Shown here: piece after piece, positions 1 to 5,332 of the stretch | Layout of the letters: every line of letters begins with the position of its first letter | Position numbering within the stretch: position 1 is the first letter of the stretch | Assembly (NCBI GenBank): GCA_949746915.1 | Contig: CATKEA010000136.1 | Span: forward strand, 1 to 6,614 | Direction: 5' to 3' | Source: an uncultured Bacilli bacterium | Lineage (GTDB): Bacteria; Bacillota_I; Bacilli_A; RF39; UBA660 | Length of the DNA: 6,614 bases | Position numbers and translations under genes: made by a program | Notes under the pieces: generated by a model | What the model was told of the DNA's origin: nothing | Seen by the model: only the letters and a program-made list of their open reading frames with translations | Databases searched by the model: none

Positions 1-3
1 ATT

Positions 4-147
4 TTATTTTATCTCCAAAGCTAGTTCTTGATTCCTTTTATTTGTATCTTCTTTACTTTCTAATTTAACTGTTGATAATGATAAAAAGTACGTAAATAGA
101 AAAACTCCCACATATAATAATAAAACCATTTTAAAATCTTTTTTCAT
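4..147 (-). CDS. Small single-pass membrane protein divergent from lexA; candidate SOS-induced division inhibitor (YneA/SosA-like position)
   Basis: This 47-residue protein has a basic N-terminus (MKKDFK), one hydrophobic segment at about residues 8-25 (rich in L, V, F and Y) and a charged, hydrophilic tail of about 22 residues. The positive-inside rule puts the tail outside the cell. I chose the ATG at 147 because AAGGAG lies 7 bases upstream (155-160). The frame is open to 186, but a start there would lie upstream of the predicted promoter -10 and has no Shine-Dalgarno. It is transcribed away from lexA from a promoter whose spacer holds a LexA-like box, so SOS induction is inferred. In B. 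subtilis and S. aureus the gene divergent from lexA encodes a one-TM division inhibitor (YneA, SosA). This protein shares topology and position but is shorter and has no LysM domain. I see no sequence motif that proves the function. The gene is complete, with a TAA stop at 4-6. Existence is likely; function is a hypothesis. Confidence 0.75.
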   Translation of the reverse strand: MKKDFKMVLLLYVGVFLFTYFLSLSTVKLESKEDTNKRNQELALEIK

Positions 148-170
148 ACTTTCACTCCTTTTCTGTTTTA

Positions 171-199
171 ATTTTAACTCAAACAAACGTTTGTGTCAA
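171..199 (-). promoter_or_regulatory. Sigma-A promoter for the small membrane protein
   Basis: On the minus strand a perfect -35 TTGACA (199-194) is followed by a 17-base spacer and a -10 TAAAAT (176-171). Transcription would begin near 164, giving a leader of about 17 bases that still includes the AAGGAG at 160-155. The LexA-like box 180-193 fills most of the spacer, so a bound repressor would exclude RNA polymerase. Confidence 0.8.
180..193. promoter_or_regulatory. LexA operator 1 (CAAAC-AAAC-GTTTG)
   Basis: This 14-base site has symmetric half-sites CAAAC and GTTTG around a 4-base centre. An overlapping perfect palindrome, ACAAACGTTTGT, occupies 183-194. It matches 12 of 14 positions of the B. 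subtilis SOS box CGAACRNRYGTTYC, with G-to-A at position 2 and C-to-G at the end. It sits between the -35 and -10 of the leftward small-protein promoter. Assignment to LexA is inferred from match, symmetry and adjacency to lexA. Confidence 0.75.
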
Positions 200-217
200 T
201 CTGTTTTTTCAAAAAAC

Positions 218-231
218 TAAACATTTGTTTG
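218..231. promoter_or_regulatory. LexA operator 2 (TAAAC-ATTT-GTTTG)
   Basis: This second site has the same core AAAC-N4-GTTT as operator 1, offset by 38 bases, and it overlaps the -35 box of the lexA promoter (229-234). The placement fits autorepression of lexA. The match to the Bacillus consensus is weaker than at operator 1, chiefly in the outermost bases and the centre. Confidence 0.65.
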
Positions 232-257
232 ACAATTTACATTTCATGTGTTAATAT
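229..257 (+). promoter_or_regulatory. lexA promoter (sigma-A, extended -10)
   Basis: A perfect -35 TTGACA (229-234) is followed by a 17-base spacer and the -10 TAATAT (252-257). TG one base before the -10 (249-250) makes an extended -10. Transcription should start near 264, just ahead of the ribosome binding site at 271-282. Operator 2 overlaps the -35, so lexA should repress itself. Confidence 0.85.
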
Positions 258-270
258 TAAATTGTAATAA

Positions 271-290
271 AGAAGGGAGAGAATTATTTG
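271..290 (+). promoter_or_regulatory. Ribosome binding site and TTG start of lexA
   Basis: The purine-rich run AGAAGGGAGAGA (271-282) ends a few bases before TTG at 288-290. No ATG lies at this spacing. The next in-frame ATG (333) would delete the first helix of the DNA-binding domain and has no comparable Shine-Dalgarno, so TTG is the start. Its lower efficiency may help keep LexA levels low. Confidence 0.8.
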
Positions 291-908
291 GAAGAATTAA
301 CTAGTAGACAAAAGGATATTCTTGATGTCATTATGAAGAAAATTGCTACTAATGGCTATCCACCTACTGTTAGAGAAATTGGTGCTGTTTTAGGACTATC
401 ATCTCCTGCTACTATTCATTTTCATTTGAAAAAAATTGCGCAAAAAGGTTATATAAAACAAGATAGTACTAAAAATAGAACAATTGAGTTATTGATACCT
501 AATAAATATATTGAAACAGATGATGAAAAAGTTATTGATGTTCCATTATTAGGAAAAGTTACAGCTGGTAGTCCTATAGAAGCTATTGAAATGCCTGATG
601 AGACTTTTTCAATACCAACTAGTCTAATCTCACGAAAAAAAGATGTTTTTACTCTTAAAGTATCTGGTGAATCAATGATTAATGTTGGTATATATGATGG
701 CGATATAATTATTGTTGAAAGATCAAATGTTGCTAAAAATGGTGACACTGTTGTTGCTATGAATGATGATAACGAAGTTACTGTAAAAACATTTTATAAA
801 GAAAGCGATCATTTTAGATTACAGCCAGAAAATGATTTTATGGAACCTATTATTTTAAAAAATGTTACTATTTTAGGGAAAGTAATTGGATTGTATCGTA
901 AATTATAA
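288..908 (+). CDS. lexA: LexA, SOS-response transcriptional repressor
   Basis: LexA represses DNA-damage genes and cuts itself when stimulated by RecA filaments. At 206 residues it has the usual Gram-positive length. Residues 1-70 form the winged helix-turn-helix (SRQKDILDVI near the start, then YPPTVREIG and SSPATIHFHLKK, the presumed recognition helix). A linker leads to the S24 peptidase-like domain. The self-cleavage site is Ala93-Gly94 (VTAGSP), the catalytic serine is Ser129 in SGESM, and the general-base lysine is Lys167 in VTVKTFY, at the expected spacing. All parts for autocleavage are present, so it should be an active repressor. Translation starts at TTG behind a good Shine-Dalgarno. 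The gene stands alone, divergent from the small membrane protein with which it shares a control region, and convergent with holA. Recognition-helix HFHL differs from the HGHL I recall in Bacillus LexA, which may relate to the altered operators. Confidence 0.97.
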   Translation: MEELTSRQKDILDVIMKKIATNGYPPTVREIGAVLGLSSPATIHFHLKKIAQKGYIKQDSTKNRTIELLIPNKYIETDDEKVIDVPLLGKVTAGSPIEAIEMPDETFSIPTSLISRKKDVFTLKVSGESMINVGIYDGDIIIVERSNVAKNGDTVVAMNDDNEVTVKTFYKESDHFRLQPENDFMEPIILKNVTILGKVIGLYRKL

Positions 909-932
909 AAAGCTAGTTTTATCTAGCTTTTT
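907..932. terminator. Bidirectional intrinsic terminator between lexA and holA
   Basis: A 10-base-pair hairpin (AAAAAGCTAG 907-916, CTAGCTTTTT 923-932) with a 6-base loop carries a T run on either strand. It can end lexA transcription rightward and the kinase-alaS-holA operon leftward. The stem begins inside the lexA stop codon (906-908) and ends inside the holA stop codon (931-933), so both genes use the same 26 bases. Confidence 0.88.
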
Positions 933-1872
933 ATAATGAAAAAATAAATTGTTCAAAGGCTACTCCTTCATACATATTATTAGTTTTTATATTATAATCA
1001 AGTTCAGCTAGCATATTTAAGTATTTTAATATTTCACTGTCTTGATACTTTTTTGATACTTCACGAGCTAATTGAACTGGATATTTTTTTGTACCAAGTG
1101 TTCTAGCAATTTCATCATCAGAATACATAGTTTTACTTAATATTTTCACTTGATACATAAGTCTAAATTTACTAGCTACTAAAGGAATGATTTCTGATGC
1201 TTTTTGATTATGTAAAACCATTTCCTGATAAATTTCTATAGATGTCTTTTTATCCTTTTTGATTATCGAATCAGCTAAAGAGAAAACATTATCATCTATT
1301 GTTTTCGTAACAATATTTATAATGTCATCTCTAGTTATTCGTTTTTCATCATATTTATATAACTTTAGTTTTTCTATTTCGCTAGCACATCTTGAAGTAT
1401 CACCACATACATAATCTATTAAGAAATCTATATCTTGATTTGACATTTCAAAATCTTCTAAATTATTTTTAATAAATGTATTTAAATTTAAATTCATATC
1501 AATAACTTTACTATTTTTAGTTATCAAATCAACAATTTTCTTTCTATTATCTAATTTTTCACAAGATAGAATTAAAATATTATCAACTGATGGATTTTTA
1601 ATATATTTTTCAAATTTTGATAAGTTATGTTCTACTGCATTTTTTGGTTTATCACTGCCTAAAAAATATGCATCATTTGCAATTATTATTTTTTTATTGC
1701 AAAGAAAATTATAAGTATCTAGATCTTCTACAACTTTTTCTATACTAGTTTCTAATAAATTATATTTTACTATTTCTGTTTCCTTTGTTTGAAGTTTTTT
1801 TAATATTTCACTAGTTTTCTTTTCAATAATAAAAGCATCTTGGGATACTAATAGATATATTGTATTATTCAT
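931..1872 (-). CDS. holA: DNA polymerase III subunit delta (clamp-loader wrench)
   Basis: The delta subunit opens the sliding-clamp ring during loading and belongs to the tau/delta/delta-prime complex at the replication fork. The 313 residues match the family, though slightly shorter than Bacillus YqeN (about 345). Visible marks are the N-terminal strand and helix YLLVSQDAFIIEKK (residues 6-19), the central strand NILILSCEKLDNRKK (98-112), the middle-domain signature GDTSRCASEIEKLKLY (157-172), the segment DDNVFSLADSII (193-204) and the C-terminal collar helices ending LDYNIKTNNMYEGVAFEQF (291-309). As is normal for delta, no Walker A motif is present. Its start lies 8 bases beyond the alaS stop; the only Shine-Dalgarno-like sequence, AGGTG, overlaps that stop, which suggests translational coupling. 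It is the last gene of the T-box operon and ends in the terminator shared with lexA. Confidence 0.92.
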   Translation of the reverse strand: MNNTIYLLVSQDAFIIEKKTSEILKKLQTKETEIVKYNLLETSIEKVVEDLDTYNFLCNKKIIIANDAYFLGSDKPKNAVEHNLSKFEKYIKNPSVDNILILSCEKLDNRKKIVDLITKNSKVIDMNLNLNTFIKNNLEDFEMSNQDIDFLIDYVCGDTSRCASEIEKLKLYKYDEKRITRDDIINIVTKTIDDNVFSLADSIIKKDKKTSIEIYQEMVLHNQKASEIIPLVASKFRLMYQVKILSKTMYSDDEIARTLGTKKYPVQLAREVSKKYQDSEILKYLNMLAELDYNIKTNNMYEGVAFEQFIFSL

Positions 1873-1880
1873 AATAACAC

Positions 1881-4565
1881 CTATTTAAGAAATTCCTTAA
1901 CCCTATTTAATACTTCTTTTGTATCTATTTTATTTTTGCTTCCACCTTGAGCAAAGGTCTTACTTCCTCCACCATTTCCGTTAGTCATTTGTGCTACTTC
2001 TTTAATAATTGTTGAAGCATCAATATTTGAGGTACTCTTAACTAAAAAAGCACTACTATCATCTTTTTTATTGATGACAAAAACAACACTGTTGTCATAT
2101 TTATTTGCCAATTGATCCATAATATTTTTTAAAACAGGAATATCTTCATTTTCAGTTTCAAACACTATAACATTTAATTTCCCTTGTTTTTCTAAATATT
2201 TATCATATTCACTTAAACTATCAATTGCATTTTTATTTTTTAAATCTTTATATTTTTTTTCTAAGTTACGTACTTCTGTTTGAACATATTCTAACTCATT
2301 TTTCTCAAAAATAATATCTTTATAACTTTTAGGATCTTCATTTACAATATCAATATCAAATTCTAAGACAATATTTTCTTGTTTAGCCTTTAGAATAATA
2401 TTTTTAGCTTTCATTAGTAATTTCACTTTTTCATCATTATATGGTTTAATTCTTTCAAAAAGCTCTCCAGTAATATTATTACCTGTTACCGCTTCTATTC
2501 TATAGACATTGCTTCCTTTACTTTCAACATTACTTATAGCAAAGCTTTTAATTTCACCAGTATTATGTACATGAGTTCCACCACATAATTCTTTTGATGG
2601 ACCAATAGTAACTACTCTTACTTCATCACCATATTTTTCACTAAATAATGCTAGAGCTCCACTTTCTTTAGCCTCTGTTACACTCATAACTTGAGTACTA
2701 GACTTTTGTTCTTCTTCAATAAGACTGTTTACTAAGTCTTCTACTTTAACAATTTCATCATCTAATAATTTTCCAGTATAAGTAAAGTCAAAACGAAGAC
2801 TTTGATCATCTACTCTACTACCTGCCTGTTTTATAGTGTCTGATATAATTGTCCTAAGAGCATATTGAAGTAAATGCACTGATGAGTGATTTCGAGCAAT
2901 TTTCTCACGTCGCTCAATATCTATATTAGAAGTTACTGTATCTCCTACTTTTATTTCTCCATCTAAGATACGAACCTTTAATAGATTTTGTTTATTAGGA
3001 GCCTTAGTACATTCTAAAACACGAGCTTTGAAATTTTTACCAATAATCATACCAGTATCTGATATTTGTCCACCTGACTCAGCATAGAAACAAGTTTTAT
3101 CTAAAATGACATAACCTTGATTTTTAATTGCATCTACGCTTTTTTTATCTTTGAATAATCCAATTACTTTTCCTTTAGTAACAGTATCTTCATAAACAAA
3201 TTCAGCGTGATTGGTAAATTTCATTAAAGCTTCATTCTGAGAGTTCATTGATGTTTCTTGATGGCGAGCTTTTTTAGCAGTCATTTTTTGTTCTTCCATA
3301 CATTTATCAAATTCTTCTTTTGAAGTAGTATAGTTTTTTTCTTCTAAGTATTCTAAAGTAAGTTCAAAAGGAAAACCATAAGTGTCATATAATTTGAAAG
3401 CATCTATTCCACTTATTTTTTTGGTTTTAGTGTTTTCTTCGATTAGTTCAAGTAGTCGACGTTCTCCAGCTGATAGTGTTTTGTGAAATAGTTCTTCTTC
3501 TTCATATACTAAAGTTTTGATAAAAGCTTGATTATCTTGCATTTCTGGATATGATTCACCCATTATAGCACATACAGTATCAACTAAATTATACATGAAT
3601 GGCTCGTTTATACCAATTTTCTTTCCCATACGTACACTTCTTCTAAGAAGACGTCTAAGAACATAACCTCGACCATTATTTTCAAAAATAGCACCATCTG
3701 ATAAAGCAGCTGTTATTGCTCTTATATGATCAGCAATTACTTTAAATGGCATTTCTCCATTATATAAAACACCACTTATTTCTTCTAATTTATTTATTAA
3801 TGGTTTAAATAAATCCGTGTCAAAATTTGAATCAGCATCTTGGAAAATACAAGCCCATCTTTCAAGTCCAGCACCAGTATCAATATTCTTACTTGGAAGT
3901 TCCTTATAATCTTCACGTTTTACTCCTGGTTTAGAGTTAAACTGTGAGAAAACATTATTCCATATTTCAATATATCTTTCTTGTTCTTCATCATTTTTAA
4001 ATAATTCTAAAGCGTTATTTGCTGAATCATACTTTTCTCCTCGATCAAAGAAAATCTCACTATCTGGTCCACATGGTCCTTCTCCAATTTCCCAAAAGTT
4101 TCCATCTAATTTTATAATATGGTCTTCAATAAATCCAAGTGAAACCCATTTGTCATAAGCTTCTTGATCACTTGTATATACTGTTACATATAGCTTTTCC
4201 TTTGGAATATCAAACCATTCTTTACTTGTTAATAATTCAAAGGCAAACTCAATAGCTTCTTCTTTGAAATAATCTCCAATAGAAAAGTTCCCCATCATTT
4301 CAAAAAATGTCTGATGGCGCTTAGTTAAACCAACATTTTCAATGTCATTTGTTCTGATACATTTTTGAATATTGACAATTCTTCTATTATCAGGAATACT
4401 TGAACCATCAAAATATTTCTTAAGTGGTGCTACTCCAGCATTTATCCAAAGCAAACTATCATCATTTATAGGTATTAGTGGTGCACTAAGTTCTTTCTTA
4501 TGGTTCTTACTAACAAAAAATTTATACCACATTTCTCTTATTTCTGTACTAGTCATATATTTCAT
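1881..4565 (-). CDS. alaS: Alanyl-tRNA synthetase
   Basis: This cytoplasmic class II enzyme activates alanine with ATP and charges tRNA-Ala, and it hydrolyses mischarged Ser- and Gly-tRNA. At 894 residues it is full length. The aminoacylation core contains motif 2 around TKRHQTFFEMMGNFSIGDYF (81-100), GPCGPDSEIFFD (163-174) and the motif 3 region GRGYVLRRLLRRSVRMGKKI (298-317). The editing domain (about 555-700) has the zinc and catalytic ligands HxxxH (His560, His564) and CGGTH (Cys661, His665). A coiled-coil-like linker (about 755-780) precedes the C-terminal DHHA1/C-Ala domain with the glycine signature GNGGGSKTFAQGG (863-875). All key residues are present. The chosen ATG has GAGG 9 bases upstream; a second ATG at codon 4 lies too far from it. 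The start overlaps the end of the upstream kinase gene by 17 bases. The T-box leader with an Ala specifier controls the operon and independently confirms the identity. Confidence 0.98.
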   Translation of the reverse strand: MKYMTSTEIREMWYKFFVSKNHKKELSAPLIPINDDSLLWINAGVAPLKKYFDGSSIPDNRRIVNIQKCIRTNDIENVGLTKRHQTFFEMMGNFSIGDYFKEEAIEFAFELLTSKEWFDIPKEKLYVTVYTSDQEAYDKWVSLGFIEDHIIKLDGNFWEIGEGPCGPDSEIFFDRGEKYDSANNALELFKNDEEQERYIEIWNNVFSQFNSKPGVKREDYKELPSKNIDTGAGLERWACIFQDADSNFDTDLFKPLINKLEEISGVLYNGEMPFKVIADHIRAITAALSDGAIFENNGRGYVLRRLLRRSVRMGKKIGINEPFMYNLVDTVCAIMGESYPEMQDNQAFIKTLVYEEEELFHKTLSAGERRLLELIEENTKTKKISGIDAFKLYDTYGFPFELTLEYLEEKNYTTSKEEFDKCMEEQKMTAKKARHQETSMNSQNEALMKFTNHAEFVYEDTVTKGKVIGLFKDKKSVDAIKNQGYVILDKTCFYAESGGQISDTGMIIGKNFKARVLECTKAPNKQNLLKVRILDGEIKVGDTVTSNIDIERREKIARNHSSVHLLQYALRTIISDTIKQAGSRVDDQSLRFDFTYTGKLLDDEIVKVEDLVNSLIEEEQKSSTQVMSVTEAKESGALALFSEKYGDEVRVVTIGPSKELCGGTHVHNTGEIKSFAISNVESKGSNVYRIEAVTGNNITGELFERIKPYNDEKVKLLMKAKNIILKAKQENIVLEFDIDIVNEDPKSYKDIIFEKNELEYVQTEVRNLEKKYKDLKNKNAIDSLSEYDKYLEKQGKLNVIVFETENEDIPVLKNIMDQLANKYDNSVVFVINKKDDSSAFLVKSTSNIDASTIIKEVAQMTNGNGGGSKTFAQGGSKNKIDTKEVLNRVKEFLK

Positions 4566-5103
4566 TTTTCTCTACCTCACTATCTACTACTTTTAAAACA
4601 TCTAACTTAAACTGTTCTAAACTATCATTTATAATTTCATAATCAAAGTCTTTATACTCATCAAGAGCCTTTTCAGTAATATGATACATTTCTTTTGGAG
4701 TTAAACTACTATTATAATCAACTCTTGTTATATTAATACTTACAACATCTTGAAATTTTTCTTTTAATACTTCTATTTCAAGTGGTAATCTTATATCTGT
4801 AACTAGAAAGATATCAAAAAAATTTGATAATATTTCGATATCTTCAACAAGTCTGTTAACATGAAAGTATGGTTTATTCATTTTTTCTCTTATTATTTCT
4901 GTTCCAATTTGTTGAAGAGCTTCTCTTGGTTTTGTTTCTTCTTTTCCATCCCAATTAAAGTAGTCTTTCAAATATCCTTTTAAAGTTCGCATTACTTGAA
5001 TTTCACATACTTTGTAACCTAGACTTTCGTATTTTTCTTTAATTATACTACTAGCTAATCCCTTGCCATTACGTGCTCTACCACTTATTAAATATACTTT
5101 CAT
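4549..5103 (-). CDS. P-loop kinase, deoxynucleoside monophosphate kinase-like
   Basis: This 184-residue protein opens with a beta strand and a Walker A-like loop, KVYLISGRARNGKG (2-15). Later come KPREALQQIGTEIIRE (58-73), TDIRLPLEIEVL (102-113; compare D-V/I-R-F-P-N-E in dNMP kinases), HITEKALDEY (141-150) and FDYEIIND (153-160). This order resembles the phage T4 gp1-type deoxynucleoside monophosphate kinases, which transfer phosphate from ATP to dNMPs; the family call rests on remembered motifs. The loop reads GxxxxGKG, lacking the usual Ser or Thr after the lysine, so magnesium handling and activity are uncertain. It is the first gene after the alanine T-box and has its own AAAGGA site 9 bases before the ATG. 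It overlaps alaS by 17 bases. Its presence ahead of alaS and holA suggests a link between nucleotide supply and replication, which is inference. It could instead be a related small-molecule kinase. Confidence 0.7.
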   Translation of the reverse strand: MKVYLISGRARNGKGLASSIIKEKYESLGYKVCEIQVMRTLKGYLKDYFNWDGKEETKPREALQQIGTEIIREKMNKPYFHVNRLVEDIEILSNFFDIFLVTDIRLPLEIEVLKEKFQDVVSINITRVDYNSSLTPKEMYHITEKALDEYKDFDYEIINDSLEQFKLDVLKVVDSEVEKNEIYD

Positions 5104-5126
5104 ATTACTTTGTCCTTTCTATAAAT

Positions 5127-5188
5127 AAAAACAAAAGACCTAAATATAGGAGTGTCATTAAGACACGGTACCATCCTACTTAGATCTT
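5127..5188 (-). terminator. T-box regulated intrinsic terminator
   Basis: The competing fold pairs the segment AAGATCTAAGTAGGA (5188-5174) with TCCTATATTTAGGTCTT (5151-5135), allowing a small internal loop and wobble pairs. The RNA then runs into a U-rich tail (5137-5127). It uses the same TAGGA and TCCTA arms as the antiterminator, so the two folds are mutually exclusive. It should end transcription when tRNA-Ala is charged, and probably also stops read-through from the upstream permease gene. Confidence 0.88.
5147..5178 (-). promoter_or_regulatory. T-box antiterminator helix
   Basis: On the minus strand TAGGA (5178-5174) pairs with TCCTA (5151-5147), and GTGTC (5166-5162) pairs with GACAC (5156-5152). 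The 7-base bulge TGGTACC (5173-5167) lies between them. Bulge bases UGGU pair with the ACCA end of uncharged tRNA. The variable base U5170 fits a discriminator A, which tRNA-Ala carries. Confidence 0.93.
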
Positions 5189-5231
5189 AATTTTGATAAC
5201 GGCTCTAACCGGATATACATCACTCTAAAGT

Positions 5232-5234
5232 AGC
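5232..5234 (-). promoter_or_regulatory. T-box specifier codon GCU (alanine)
   Basis: In the 3' side of the specifier loop the strand reads GAAAGCTAC. GCT occupies the specifier position and is followed by a purine, as usual. It is an alanine codon and agrees with the downstream alaS. Confidence 0.92.
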
Positions 5235-5332
5235 TTTCAAAAGATTATTTTACTTGTCTTTCACCAATGACAAGCTCTCTTTGAAAATAAGTGCTTTTTA
5301 CTCATCTTTATCATCGCTTTTATTATCTTTTA

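Larger units (their letters stand above)
5127..5320 (-). promoter_or_regulatory. T-box riboswitch, alanine-specific (tRNA-Ala sensing leader)
   Basis: This mRNA leader binds uncharged tRNA-Ala and then allows read-through into the kinase-alaS-holA operon. All T-box hallmarks can be read on the minus strand. Stem I has helices TAAAG/CTTTA (5310-5306 with 5230-5226), AAAAG/CTTTT (5298-5294 with 5243-5239), TTATTTT/AAAATAA (5290-5284 with 5251-5245) and CTTGTC/GACAAG (5274-5269 with 5258-5253). It also has the GATGAGTA specifier-loop strand, an AGAGAG bulge and a terminal loop with TTGGTGAAA. A short stem III-like hairpin lies at about 5211-5200. Then come the T-box antiterminator and the competing terminator. 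Almost no bases separate stem I from stem III, so stem II and the IIA/B pseudoknot appear to be missing, as in compact glyQS-type T-boxes. Confidence 0.95.

Noticed and set aside
148..186. A 13-residue N-terminal extension of the small membrane protein.
   Set aside because: The upstream ATG lies before the predicted -10 box and transcription start, overlaps the LexA box and lacks a Shine-Dalgarno. The ATG at 147 has an ideal one.
333..335. ATG at codon 16 of lexA as an alternative start.
   Set aside because: It would remove the first helix of the winged helix-turn-helix domain, and the TTG at 288 has the better ribosome binding site.
449..748. A 99-codon open frame on the minus strand opposite lexA.
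   Set aside because: It lies wholly within lexA, has no Shine-Dalgarno or promoter of its own and no recognisable motif. The lexA frame has full catalytic and DNA-binding motifs.
4372..4596. A 74-codon open frame on the plus strand opposite the alaS start.
   Set aside because: It is antisense to the conserved N-terminus of alaS, and its hydrophobic look is what reverse-complemented AT-rich coding often gives.
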